A DNA stretch of 64,000 nt. Source: Streptomyces sp. CA-210063 (lineage in GTDB: Bacteria > Actinomycetota > Actinomycetes > Streptomycetales > Streptomycetaceae). The stretch lies in assembly GCF_024612015.1 (NCBI RefSeq), contig NZ_CP102512.1, positions 1,674,001 to 1,738,000 of the forward strand. Reading direction: 5' to 3'. This document shows, in pieces, positions 24,761 to 33,507 of the stretch. A model generated the notes under the pieces. The model worked only from the letters and a program-made list of their open reading frames with translations. It was not told the DNA's origin and searched no databases. Both the position numbers and the translations under genes were made by a program. Position 1 is the first letter of the stretch; each line of letters opens with the position of its first letter.

Positions 24761-24800
24761 CCTCGGCTCGGCCCGCACCCGCCCTCGGCCCGCTGCCCTC

Positions 24801-26699
24801 TCAGCGTCCGACCGCGTACCCCTGCATCCCCCGTGGGTTCGCCGCCGCCGACAGCACCCCGGTCTCCGGGTCCCGGGCGACCGCACACAGTCGGCCCTCG
24901 GACCAGGCCTCGCCGACGGTGACGTCGTGGCCGCGCCGACGCAGCTCCGCGACCACCTCCGGGGGCATACGGGACTCGACAGTGACACTGCCGGGGCGCA
25001 TACCGCGCGGGTAGAAGGAGCCGGGGAAGCCGTCGTTGTGCCAGTTCGGGGCGTCGATCGCACCCTGGAGGTCCAAGCCGCCCCGGATCGGCGCGCGGAG
25101 GGCGACGGCGAGGAAGAAGTGCAGCTGCCACTGGTCCTGCTGGTCGCCGCCTGGTGTGCCGAAGGCCATGACCGGCACGCCGTCGCGCAGCGCCAGCGAC
25201 GGGGTGAGCGTGGTGCGCGGCCGACGGCCCGGGGTGAGCGAGTTGGGCAGCCCCTCGTCCAGCCAGGCCATCTGCAGGCGGGTGCCGAGCGGGAAGCCCA
25301 GCTCGGGCACCACCGGGTTGGACTGCAGCCAGCCCCCACTGGGCGTGGCCGCGACCATGTTGCCCCAGCGGTCGACGATGTCGAGGTGGCAGGTGTCGCC
25401 CCGCGTGCCCCCGTCCGCCGCGACCTCGGGCTCCCCCGGCACCGGCGACCGCGGACTCTTGGCGACGGTGGGCTCACCGACTCCTCCGAGCCCCTTCGCG
25501 ACGGTCGGCTCACCCACTCCCCCGAGCCCCCTCGCGACCGTGGGCTCACCGGCGCCCAAGGGGTTGTGGCCCGGCTCTTCCGCGGCCACCACGCGTGCGT
25601 GGGCGCTCAGTCTCGGGGCGCGACCGCCGGGGCCGCCGGGCCGCAGCTCCCGCGACGCCGTCTCGTCGACGAGCGCCCGCCGCGCGGCGTTGTACTCGTC
25701 GGACAGCAGCTCGGCGAGCGGCACCGGCGCGGCGTCCCCGTACCAGGCCTCCCGGTCGGCCATGGCGAGCTTGCAGCCCTCGACGAGGAGGTGCACGTAC
25801 TCGGCGGACCCGTACGGGGGCAGTTCGGGCGGCAGCAGGGCGAGTTGCTGGAGGAGCACGGGGCCCTGGCTCCAGGGGCCCGCCTTGCACAGGGTCCAGC
25901 CGTTCCAGTCGTACGTCGCCGGGGCCTCGTAGGACGCGGACCAGGCGGCGAGGTCGGACATGGCGAGTGTCCCGGTGTGGTGTTCGCCGCTGGTGTCCAG
26001 GGTGGGCCGCCCGGCCTGCCGGACGAGGGCCTCGGCGATGAACCCGGAGCGCCACACCTCGCGCGCCGCCTCGATCCGGGCCTGCCGGTCCCCCGCCCCC
26101 TCGACCTCGGCGAGCAGCCGCCGCCAGGTCGCGGCGAGGGACGGATTGCGGAACAACTCGCCGGGGCGAGGCGACCGTCCCTGCGGCAGATACACCTCCG
26201 CCGACGAGACCCACTCCTTCTCGAAGAGGTCACGCACGGACTCGACCGTCGCCCCCACGTTCTCCACGGGCGCGTGTCCGTCCTCCGCGTACCCGATGGC
26301 GTACTTCAGGACGTCGGCCAGGTCCTTGGTGCCGTGGTCGCGCAGCAGGAGCATCCACGCGTCGAACGCACCCGGCACGGCCGCCGCCAGAGGCCCCGTA
26401 CCGGGTACGAGCTCCAGACCGAGCCCCCGATAGTGCCCGATCGACGCCCCGGCGGGCGCGACGCCCTGCCCGCACAGCACCCGGACCTCGCCGTCCGCCG
26501 GGGCGAGGACGATCGGCACCTCGCCGGCGGGCCCGTTGAGGTGCGGTTCCACGACGTGCAGGACGAAGCCCGCCGCCACGGCCGCGTCGAACGCGTTGCC
26601 GCCGTCCTCCAGGACGGCCATCGCGCACTGCGACGCCAGCCAGTGCGTGGAGGACACCATGCCGAAGGTCCCCTGGAGCGTCGGTCGAGTGGTGAACAC
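24801..26699 (-). CDS. Cytoplasmic gamma-glutamyltransferase family protein
   Basis: Protein of 632 residues without a signal peptide. FGMVSSTHWLASQCAMAVL and NAFDAAVAAGF open the fold. The autocatalytic Thr that starts the small subunit is in RGDTCHLDIVDRWGN, followed by the substrate loop TPSGGWLQSNP and FGTPGGDQQDQW. The family cleaves gamma-glutamyl bonds after self-processing; this cytosolic branch may act on gamma-glutamyl metabolites or cephalosporin-like acyl amides. GTG at 26699 was chosen because AGGAG lies 6 nt upstream. About 30 residues before the catalytic Thr, the segment GVGEPTVAKGLG is present three times where I would expect one copy, reflecting a tandem DNA repeat at about 25449-25560. 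Confidence 0.88.
   Translation of the reverse strand: MFTTRPTLQGTFGMVSSTHWLASQCAMAVLEDGGNAFDAAVAAGFVLHVVEPHLNGPAGEVPIVLAPADGEVRVLCGQGVAPAGASIGHYRGLGLELVPGTGPLAAAVPGAFDAWMLLLRDHGTKDLADVLKYAIGYAEDGHAPVENVGATVESVRDLFEKEWVSSAEVYLPQGRSPRPGELFRNPSLAATWRRLLAEVEGAGDRQARIEAAREVWRSGFIAEALVRQAGRPTLDTSGEHHTGTLAMSDLAAWSASYEAPATYDWNGWTLCKAGPWSQGPVLLQQLALLPPELPPYGSAEYVHLLVEGCKLAMADREAWYGDAAPVPLAELLSDEYNAARRALVDETASRELRPGGPGGRAPRLSAHARVVAAEEPGHNPLGAGEPTVARGLGGVGEPTVAKGLGGVGEPTVAKSPRSPVPGEPEVAADGGTRGDTCHLDIVDRWGNMVAATPSGGWLQSNPVVPELGFPLGTRLQMAWLDEGLPNSLTPGRRPRTTLTPSLALRDGVPVMAFGTPGGDQQDQWQLHFFLAVALRAPIRGGLDLQGAIDAPNWHNDGFPGSFYPRGMRPGSVTVESRMPPEVVAELRRRGHDVTVGEAWSEGRLCAVARDPETGVLSAAANPRGMQGYAVGR
25449..25560. 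repeat. 36-bp in-frame tandem repeat inside the gamma-glutamyltransferase gene
   Basis: Three 36-bp units (about 12 codons each, encoding variants of GVGEPTVAKGLG) lie next to the autoprocessing site. The copies differ at several third positions, so the expansion is not brand new. Confidence 0.75.
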
Positions 26700-26790
26700 G
26701 GGTGGACTCCTCACTGCGCGACGGGCGTTCGATGATCGTACGCAGCGCGCGGGAAGCTCCCTCAGCGACGACCGCCCACCGACGGCTCCC

Positions 26791-27621
26791 TCAAGGACGC
26801 CGGCCCGCCGTCAGCACATGCCCGCTCGCCCCCAACAGGGACGGCTCCGACTCGATCCGCCGGGTCGCCGCCAGCACGGCCTCCCGACGCTCCGGTTCGT
26901 CCAGCCACTCCTCGACGCCGCCCATCAGCCAAGCGACGCCCTCGACCCCGTACTGTCCCTCGTACGCGAGCCCCGCCTCGGTGAACTCGACCGGCACCTC
27001 GGCCGGGTCGGCGAAGTAGGCGGTGGTGAAGTGCGGGTCGGCCGACGAGTACCGGTGTCTGCCGTCGGCCGAGACCTCGTCGACGCGCGTCCGTCGCTCC
27101 GGTATGAAGTAATTCCCTTGCCGGAGCGTGTCGTTGAGGCCCGCGAACCGGTTGATCGTAGCCGCGACGACCACCCCACCCGGGCGGACGGCCCGATATG
27201 CCTCCGTCAACGCCCCTACCCGGTCGGGGCGTTCGGGCAAGTGGTAGAGCGGCCCGAGGAGGAGCACGACGTCGTACGTGGCGTTCTCGGCGGGCAGCGC
27301 GCGGGCGTCCCCGAGCCGGGCGGTGACCCCGGGCAGCCGCCCGGACCACTCCACGTGCATCGGCACGGGGTCGACGACCTCGACCTCGTATCCGTCCCGA
27401 GCCAGCCACTCGGCGTGGATGCCGGTGCCGCCGCCGACGTCGAGCACCCGCGCGGGAGCCGACGGCAGCAGCCTCCGCAGGATGTCCTGGGTGCGCCAGA
27501 ACTCCAGGCGTCCGGCACCCTGTCTGAGACGTACTTCCTCCCCTCCCCGCTCGTAATAGGCGAGGATCTCCACGGGCAGGGGCGGGGGGTCGGTCTCGGT
27601 GGCGGACGGTGACTGGGTCAT
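26791..27621 (-). CDS. Class I SAM-dependent methyltransferase
   Basis: Protein of 276 residues. The SAM site is VLDVGGGTGIHAEWLARDGYEVEVVDPVP, quoted here in part as DVGGGTGIHAEWL; motif II/III regions are YDVVLLLGPLYHLPE and AYRAVRPGGVVVAA. The C-terminal half (NRFAGLNDTLRQGNY onward) is a substrate cap with no diagnostic family. The ATG at 27621 begins the conserved region; an in-frame upstream start at 27657 is less likely. Neighbours give no clue to the substrate. Confidence 0.85.
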   Translation of the reverse strand: MTQSPSATETDPPPLPVEILAYYERGGEEVRLRQGAGRLEFWRTQDILRRLLPSAPARVLDVGGGTGIHAEWLARDGYEVEVVDPVPMHVEWSGRLPGVTARLGDARALPAENATYDVVLLLGPLYHLPERPDRVGALTEAYRAVRPGGVVVAATINRFAGLNDTLRQGNYFIPERRTRVDEVSADGRHRYSSADPHFTTAYFADPAEVPVEFTEAGLAYEGQYGVEGVAWLMGGVEEWLDEPERREAVLAATRRIESEPSLLGASGHVLTAGRRP

Positions 27622-27661
27622 TCCCCAAGGGTGCTGATCAGGGCGAGACCCCCGCAACCAC

Positions 27662-28354
27662 TTATCTGTCGTCGACGACCTTCTCCCACGCCGTCACGCC
27701 GATGCGTCCGGTGTTGCCGAGGTCGATGCCGCCGTCGACAGTGAGCACTTCCGCGGGCTCGCCCTTCGCCGGGACGAGCCGCAGATACGGGGCGTTGACG
27801 GCGGGAGTGTTCACCTCGGTGACCGTGTTGCGCCAGACCAGCGAGGTCCTGGCCTGCTTGCCGGGCCGGACGGTCACCGTGTGCGGACCGGGGTCCGGCA
27901 CACCGGTGGTGATCTCCTCCGGGCCTTCGAGGACGCTCGTGTCGATGACGTCGTGGTCCTCGTCGAGGACCTGGAGCGAGGGGTAGCCGTTGAGGGTGTA
28001 CGGCTTCGTTCCGCAGTTCGTGAGGGTCACGCTCATCGCCCGCAGCCCCATCGCGGGCTCCACGGGACCGGGCAGCATCCGCACCCCGGAGGCCGGGCAG
28101 GCTGCCGTCGGATCGAACGACGGGACCCCTGTCGGATCCGCCCCCAACTCCGCCTCCGCCGCTTCCGGCGGCTCCGGGAGCCGCAGCCCTTCGGCCGGAT
28201 CCGTCCCCGCCGACGACGCCGTGACCGAGGGCACCGCGCGGTCGGGGTTGCGCTCGCGGTCCAGTTCCTCCGAGAGTCCGCAGCCGCCGACGGCCAGCGT
28301 CAGTGCCGCCAGGAGGGCCGCGCGGGAGGCCGTACGGCCGGGTATCGGGATCAT
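27662..28354 (-). CDS. DUF4232-like lipoprotein
   Basis: Predicted lipoprotein of 230 residues. The ATG at 28354 gives a short basic N-terminus, a hydrophobic core and a lipobox LAVGGC, with the cysteine at about residue 24. After a Pro/Glu-rich linker, the mature domain has MSVTLTNCGTKPYTLNGYP, VTVRPGKQARTSLVW and GRIGVTAWEKVV, the pattern of DUF4232 actinobacterial surface proteins with a beta-sandwich. Function is unknown. A longer frame reaching 28477 would bury the signal peptide and was rejected. It is divergent from the DUF3558-like gene, so the two surface proteins may share a control region. Confidence 0.82.
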   Translation of the reverse strand: MIPIPGRTASRAALLAALTLAVGGCGLSEELDRERNPDRAVPSVTASSAGTDPAEGLRLPEPPEAAEAELGADPTGVPSFDPTAACPASGVRMLPGPVEPAMGLRAMSVTLTNCGTKPYTLNGYPSLQVLDEDHDVIDTSVLEGPEEITTGVPDPGPHTVTVRPGKQARTSLVWRNTVTEVNTPAVNAPYLRLVPAKGEPAEVLTVDGGIDLGNTGRIGVTAWEKVVDDR

Positions 28355-28524
28355 GAGCCGATCCTGACACGGACTCGGCGCGGAAGCCGTGACTCCGCGC
28401 GTGTGAGGCTCAGTCACCGCGTATGCACGGAGCGAGTTCGTACTTTCGCCCCACAGGTAGCCGTGTGACACTGGCATACCCCACCGCCCGGCGGTACCGC
28501 CGCCTCGACCCCGAGAAGTGCGCT

Positions 28525-29196
28525 GTGCGTGATCTCCCTCTGCCGCTCGCCCTCACCGCGCGTCTGCTGCCGGTCGCCGTACTCGCCTGTGCGGGCTGGG
28601 CGTTGTCGTCCGGTCCGCAGGCCGCGAGCCCGGCCGGGGAGGACTCCGCGAAGGACACCGCGTCGGGGCCCGTCTCGACCTCCGAGTCCGCGCCGTCGAC
28701 TTCGGCCGCGTCCCGGACGTACACGAAGGCGCCCTCGCCCTGTTCCGGCATCACGACGAAAACGGTCAAATCCCTTGTTCCGGGCGCGAAGACGGCCGGC
28801 AAGGAGATCGCGTCGACCGACGAGTCCGTGCGCCGTACCTGTTCCTGGAACGCGCTCAAGGGCTTCGACTACCGCTGGCTCGACGTCTCGTACGAGATTC
28901 AGGAAACGGACGACAAGGCGGAAACCTCCTACAAGAACCGTGTCACGGAGCAGAGCGGCGGCGGGGCCGTCCCCGGTCTCGGTGACGCGGCCTACTCGGT
29001 GGTGAACCTCACCACCGAGAAGAAGCAGCAGACCCGCGAGGGCGTCGTGTACGTCCGCGTGTCCAACGCCCTGGTGGTCGTCACGTACAACGGCAGTGAC
29101 TTCGAGTCGCAGAAGGCGCCCAGTACGGACGAGATCAACAAGGGCGCCATCAAGGCGGCGAAAGAGGCGGTGGCCGTGCTGGAGGACGCCCGGTAA
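28525..29196 (+). CDS. DUF3558-like exported protein
   Basis: Protein of 223 residues. A hydrophobic segment LLPVAVLACAGWALSSG near the N-terminus is a signal anchor or lipoprotein-type signal (LACAG). After a Ser/Ala-rich linker the mature domain has PCSGITTKTVKSLVPGA, RRTCSWNALKG and GAVPGLGDAAYSV, typical of DUF3558-related proteins, with two cysteines likely to pair outside the cell. GTG at 28525 was preferred because it places the hydrophobic segment close to the N-terminus; the frame is open back to 28423. Function unknown. Confidence 0.75.
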   Translation: MRDLPLPLALTARLLPVAVLACAGWALSSGPQAASPAGEDSAKDTASGPVSTSESAPSTSAASRTYTKAPSPCSGITTKTVKSLVPGAKTAGKEIASTDESVRRTCSWNALKGFDYRWLDVSYEIQETDDKAETSYKNRVTEQSGGGAVPGLGDAAYSVVNLTTEKKQQTREGVVYVRVSNALVVVTYNGSDFESQKAPSTDEINKGAIKAAKEAVAVLEDAR

Positions 29197-29235
29197 GGGG
29201 TACGTCTCTCCGGCACGGCCACCGGCCCACTCCGC

Positions 29236-30786
29236 TCAGGGGGTCGTGGCACGCTCCTTGTGGCCGGCCATCAGCGCCACGTACAGCAGCATGGACGCGG
29301 CCAGGCCCACCGCCCAGCCGTAGTCGGCGAGCGGCTTGAGGAACGGGATGATGCCGTCGGCCGGGAACGGACCCGACGAGACGCCGTCCGCGGACACGGT
29401 CGAGTACGAACCGCCGACCGCGAGGACGCCACCGACCACGAAGGCCACGATCGCGCGCCAGTTCCAGCCGTTGGAGTACCAGTAGCGGCCGCCGGGCGTG
29501 TACAGGTCCGCGAGGTGCAGAACGGTACGGCGGATGATCCAGTAGTCGGCGATGAGGATGCCCGCGACCGTGCCGAGCAGACCGCCGACCACGCCGAGCC
29601 AGGTGAAGATGTAGAACTCGGGCGTGGAGATCAGCTTCCACGGGAAGATCAGGACGCCGACGACACCCGTGATCAGCGCGCCCGTACGGAAGTTGATGAG
29701 CTTCGGGGCGAGGTTCGCCAGGTCGTACGCCGGTGAGACCACGTTCGCCGCGATGTTCACGGAGATGGTGGCGACCAGCACGGTGATCAGGGCGAAGAGG
29801 AGCCCGAAGACGTTGTCGGCCTTGGCGGCCAGCGTGACCGGGTCCCAGATGGCCTCGCCGTAGACGACCTCGGAGCCGGAGGTGACCAGCACGGCGAGGA
29901 CGGCGAAGAGGGTCATCGTGGTGGGCAGGCCGAGGGACTGGCCCCAGGTCTGCGCCTTCTGGCTGGCGCCGAAGCGGGTGAAGTCGGGGATGTTCAGGGA
30001 GAGCGTGGCCCAGAAGCCGATCATGCCCATGAGGGACGGGAAGAAGACCGGCCAGAAGTCGGGGCCCCAGCCGAGCTTGGAGGGCTGGTCGAGGAGCGCG
30101 CCGAAGCCGTCGGCCTTGACCGCGATCCAGATCAGCAGCACGAGCGCGCCGACGATCACGAAGGGCGCGGCCCAGTTCTCGAAGTGCCGCAGGAAGTCCA
30201 TACCGCGGTAGATGATCGCGATCTGCAGCGCCCAGAAGAGGACGAAGCAGAGCCACAGCGGCCACGGGTTGCCCGCGATCTTCCCCGCGTTCTCCCACTC
30301 ACCGCCGGTGAGCTTGGAGCCGAGCGCGAAGATGCCGGAGCCGCCGATCCACGTCTGGATGCCGAACCAGCCGCAGGCCACGGCCGCGCGGATCAGCGCC
30401 GGGATGTTGGCGCCGCGCAGACCGAAGGAGGCGCGGGCGAGCACCGGGAAGGGGATGCCGTACTTGGGTCCCGCGTGCCCGGTGGCCAGCATCGGCAGCA
30501 GCACGATGATGTTGGCCAGGGCGATGGTGAAGACGGCCTGCTTCCAGTCCATGCCGAGGGCGACCAGGCCGGAGGCCAGGGTCCAGCTGGGGATGCAGTG
30601 GGCCATGGAGATCCACAGCGCCGCGAAGTTGTACGTCGTCCACTTGCGCTCGGAGACGGGTACGGGGCGCAGGTCCTCGTTGGCGAAGGGGCTGTCGGCG
30701 GGGAAGGCCCCGGGCGCGAGCTCGATCCGGCCGGAGGAGTCGGCGGACTGGGCTATCGGCGACCCCGTGGGGACTGTTTCGGTCAT
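29236..30786 (-). CDS. NCS1-family nucleobase/hydantoin/allantoin permease
   Basis: Integral membrane protein of 516 residues with about 12 hydrophobic helices. NCS1 landmarks are RKWTTYNFAALWISMAH, GIPFPVLARASFGLRGANIPAL, the substrate-region GWFGIQTWIGG and LADYWIIRR-type motif near the C-terminus (here IADYWIIRRTVLHL). The family couples uptake of cytosine, uracil, allantoin or hydantoins to protons or sodium. It is the last gene of the pyrimidine/hydantoin cluster, 183 bp after the LLM oxidoreductase gene, and most likely imports the compound degraded by the dihydropyrimidinase and ureidopropionases. Confidence 0.93.
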   Translation of the reverse strand: MTETVPTGSPIAQSADSSGRIELAPGAFPADSPFANEDLRPVPVSERKWTTYNFAALWISMAHCIPSWTLASGLVALGMDWKQAVFTIALANIIVLLPMLATGHAGPKYGIPFPVLARASFGLRGANIPALIRAAVACGWFGIQTWIGGSGIFALGSKLTGGEWENAGKIAGNPWPLWLCFVLFWALQIAIIYRGMDFLRHFENWAAPFVIVGALVLLIWIAVKADGFGALLDQPSKLGWGPDFWPVFFPSLMGMIGFWATLSLNIPDFTRFGASQKAQTWGQSLGLPTTMTLFAVLAVLVTSGSEVVYGEAIWDPVTLAAKADNVFGLLFALITVLVATISVNIAANVVSPAYDLANLAPKLINFRTGALITGVVGVLIFPWKLISTPEFYIFTWLGVVGGLLGTVAGILIADYWIIRRTVLHLADLYTPGGRYWYSNGWNWRAIVAFVVGGVLAVGGSYSTVSADGVSSGPFPADGIIPFLKPLADYGWAVGLAASMLLYVALMAGHKERATTP

Positions 30787-30969
30787 GGGCAGGCCAATCA
30801 AGGAGGCGGGACGGGAAAGAAAGGCCGTGCGGAGGCCTTGGGCCCCTTCCCTCCGGGACGGCGGAAGGAAGGGAGTCAAGGTGTGGGGGGTCGGCGAGTG
30901 GAGCGGTTGGTTCCGGATCAGTGCGGTGGCGGGATTCTTACAGTCGCCGGCCTGGGCCGGGAACCCGGG

Positions 30970-31989
30970 TCAGCCGTTGAGCGCCGGGATGACCGTCGAG
31001 CCGTACACGTCGATCACCCGCTCCTGCGCGTCGTGCATGTCGTACACGGCGAACTGGTCGACACCCAGCGCGCGCAGTGCGTTGAGCTTCTCGATGTGCA
31101 TCTCGGGGGTGCCGATGACGCAGAACCGGTCGACGATCTCGTCCGGCACGAACTGGGTGTCGGGGTTGTCGGCGCGCCCGTGGTGGGAGTAGTCGTACCC
31201 CTCGCGGGCCTTGATGTAGTCCGTCAGCTCCTCCGGTACGGCCGCGGAGTGCTCGCCGTACTTCGACACCAGGTCGGCCACGTGGTTGCCGACCATCCCG
31301 CCGAACCACCGGCACTGCTCGCGCGCGTGGGCCAGCGCCTCGGGCGAGTCGTCCTCGGTGACGTACGCGGGGGCGGCCACGCAGATCTTCACCTCGGACG
31401 GGTCGCGCCCGGCGGCCACGGCCGCGTCCTTGACCGCCTTGACCATGTACTCGGTCAGATAGAGGTCGGACAGCTGGAGGATGAAGCCGTCGGCCTCCTC
31501 GCCGGTCATCTTCAGGGCCTTGGGGCCGTACGCGGCCATCCAGACCGGCAGTTCGGCGTCCTCCTTGATCCAGGGGAACCTGACGACCGTGCCGCCGAGG
31601 TCGGCCTCCTGGCCCGAGCCGAGCGCGCGGATGACCTTCATGGCCTGGCTGATCCGGGCCAGCGTGTTCGGGGTGCGCCCGGCGACGCGCATCGCGGAGT
31701 CGCCGCGGCCGATGCCGCACACCGTGCGGTTGCCGAACATGTCGTTGAGCGTGGCGAAGGTCGAGGCGGTGACCTCCCAGGTGCGGGTGCCCGGGTTGGT
31801 GACCATCGGGCCGACCGTCAGCTTCGTGGTACTGGAGAGGATCTGGCTGTAGATGACGAACGGCTCCTGCCACAGCACGGCGGAGTCGAAGGTCCAGCCG
31901 TAGGTGAAGCCGTTGTTCTCGGCGCGCTTCATCAGCTCGATGACACGCGAGGCCGGTGGGTCGGTCTGCAGGACGAGTCCGAAGTCCAT
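30970..31989 (-). CDS. LLM-class flavin/F420-dependent oxidoreductase (TIGR03842-like)
   Basis: Protein of 339 residues with the luciferase-like TIM barrel: MDFGLVLQTDPPASRVIEL, the coenzyme region FAVCGIGRGDSAMRVAGR-type loop (here TVCGIGRGDSAMRVAGR), and WMAAYGPKALKMTGEEADG. GIGRGDS and the position of the phosphate loop fit F420-dependent members rather than FMN monooxygenases. It starts 11 bp after the dihydropyrimidinase stop codon and is followed by the permease, so it is tightly embedded in the pathway. A redox step on the pyrimidine or hydantoin ring is the obvious inference, since no classical dihydropyrimidine dehydrogenase is nearby. Confidence 0.88.
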   Translation of the reverse strand: MDFGLVLQTDPPASRVIELMKRAENNGFTYGWTFDSAVLWQEPFVIYSQILSSTTKLTVGPMVTNPGTRTWEVTASTFATLNDMFGNRTVCGIGRGDSAMRVAGRTPNTLARISQAMKVIRALGSGQEADLGGTVVRFPWIKEDAELPVWMAAYGPKALKMTGEEADGFILQLSDLYLTEYMVKAVKDAAVAAGRDPSEVKICVAAPAYVTEDDSPEALAHAREQCRWFGGMVGNHVADLVSKYGEHSAAVPEELTDYIKAREGYDYSHHGRADNPDTQFVPDEIVDRFCVIGTPEMHIEKLNALRALGVDQFAVYDMHDAQERVIDVYGSTVIPALNG

Positions 31990-32000
31990 CTGCTCCACTC

Positions 32001-33404
32001 CTAGTTGAGGTACTGACAGGTGGAGCGGGGGGTGTAGACGCCGTGCCCGGCGTGTCCGGTGTACTCCCGCTCGGTGATGACGAGTTCGCCGCGCGAGAGG
32101 ACCGTCTCGACCCGGCCGGTGGTGCGCTTGCCCTCGTACGCCGAGTAGTCGACGTTCATGTGGTGCGTCTCGGCGGACATGACCTGCTCGGCGTGCGGGT
32201 CGTAGATGACGATGTCGGCGTCCGCGCCCGGCGCGATGGTGCCCTTCTTCGGGTACATGCCGAACATACGGGCCGGGGTCGCGCAGGCGATCTCGATCCA
32301 GCGGCGGCGCGAGATGTGCCCGTCGACGACGGCCTGGTGCAACAGGTCCATGCGGTTCTCGACGCCCGGGAGGCCGTTGGGGATCTTGGAGAAGTCGCCG
32401 CGGCCGAGTTCTTTCTGGCCGACGAAGCAGAACGGGCAGTGGTCGGTGGAGACCACCTGGAGGTCGTTGGTGCGCAGGCCGCGCCACAGCTTGGCCTGGT
32501 GTTCGCGCGGCCTCAAAGGCGTGCTGCACACGTACTTGGAGCCCTCGAAGTCCGGCTCCGCGAGGTTGTCCGTCGACAGGAACAGATACTGCGGGCAGGT
32601 CTCGCCGAAGACGTTGAGCCCCTCGTCACGCGCTCGGGCCAGCTCGGCGACTGCCTCCATCGCCGAGACGTGCACGACGTACAGGGGGGCGCCGGCGACC
32701 TGGGCCAGCTTGATGGCGCGGTGGGTGGCCTCGGCTTCGAGCAGGGCCTTGCGCACTTCGCCGTGGTAGCGGGGGTCGGTCTCGCCACGCGCCAGCGCCT
32801 GCTCGACGAGGACGTCGATCGCGATGCCGTTCTCCGCGTGCATCATGATCAGGCCGCCGTTCTCGGCGGAGCGCTGCATGGCGCGCAGGATCTGGCCGTC
32901 GTCGCTGTAGAAGACGCCCGGGTAGGCCATGAACTGCTTGAAGGAGGTGACGCCCTCCTGCACCAGCAGATCCATCTCCTTGAGGGTGTCCTGGTTCACG
33001 TCGGACACGATCATGTGGAAGGCGTAGTCGATGGCGCAGTTGCCCTCCGCCTTGGCGTGCCAGGCGTCCAGGCCCTCGCGCAGGCTGTGGCCGACGCTCT
33101 GCACGGCGAAGTCGACGATCGTCGTCGTACCGCCCCAGGCGGCGGCCCGGGTGCCGGTCTCGAAGGTGTCCGAGGCGAAGGTGCCGCCGAAGGGCAGCTC
33201 CATGTGGGTGTGGGCGTCGACGCCGCCCGGGATGACGTACTTGCCGGTGGCGTCGATGGTGCGTTCGGCGGTCCAGGCCTCCGCGGCGGGTGTGCCGCTG
33301 GCGGCGAGGGCGGCGACGCGGCCGTCCTCGATCAGGACATCGGCGTGGATCTCATCCGAGGCTGTGATGACGAGACCGCCGCGGATCACTGTACGGCCGC
33401 TCAT
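32001..33404 (-). CDS. hydA: Dihydropyrimidinase / D-hydantoinase
   Basis: Cyclic amidohydrolase of 467 residues. The dinuclear zinc site is complete: DAHTHMEL (two His), the carboxylated lysine in TSFKQFMAYPG, His in MMHAENG, His in YVVHVSAMEA and Asp in VSTDHCPF. It hydrolyses dihydrouracil, dihydrothymine or 5-substituted hydantoins to N-carbamoyl amino acids. It lies between a nitrilase-fold carbamoyl amino acid hydrolase upstream and the LLM oxidoreductase 11 bp downstream. A palindromic repeat hairpin sits between the upstream nitrilase stop and this gene's start. Confidence 0.95.
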   Translation of the reverse strand: MSGRTVIRGGLVITASDEIHADVLIEDGRVAALAASGTPAAEAWTAERTIDATGKYVIPGGVDAHTHMELPFGGTFASDTFETGTRAAAWGGTTTIVDFAVQSVGHSLREGLDAWHAKAEGNCAIDYAFHMIVSDVNQDTLKEMDLLVQEGVTSFKQFMAYPGVFYSDDGQILRAMQRSAENGGLIMMHAENGIAIDVLVEQALARGETDPRYHGEVRKALLEAEATHRAIKLAQVAGAPLYVVHVSAMEAVAELARARDEGLNVFGETCPQYLFLSTDNLAEPDFEGSKYVCSTPLRPREHQAKLWRGLRTNDLQVVSTDHCPFCFVGQKELGRGDFSKIPNGLPGVENRMDLLHQAVVDGHISRRRWIEIACATPARMFGMYPKKGTIAPGADADIVIYDPHAEQVMSAETHHMNVDYSAYEGKRTTGRVETVLSRGELVITEREYTGHAGHGVYTPRSTCQYLN

Positions 33405-33465
33405 TCGGTCACGCTCCGTTCGGTTGTCGGGAAAGTGCCGGTCGTCGGGGGCTGGTCGCGCAGTT

Positions 33466-33490
33466 CCCCGCGCCCCTTTCGGGCGCGGGG
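33466..33490. terminator. Palindromic repeat hairpin between ureidopropionase 1 and hydA
   Basis: Perfect 10-bp stem CCCCGCGCCC/GGGCGCGGGG with a 5-nt loop. The preceding CGCGCAGTTCCCCGCGCCCC is identical to the left end of the dispersed element at 41574-41594, so this is a partial copy of that repeat that may attenuate or stabilise the operon mRNA. Confidence 0.65.
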
Positions 33491-33507
33491 ATACTGGACC
33501 TTGCTGA

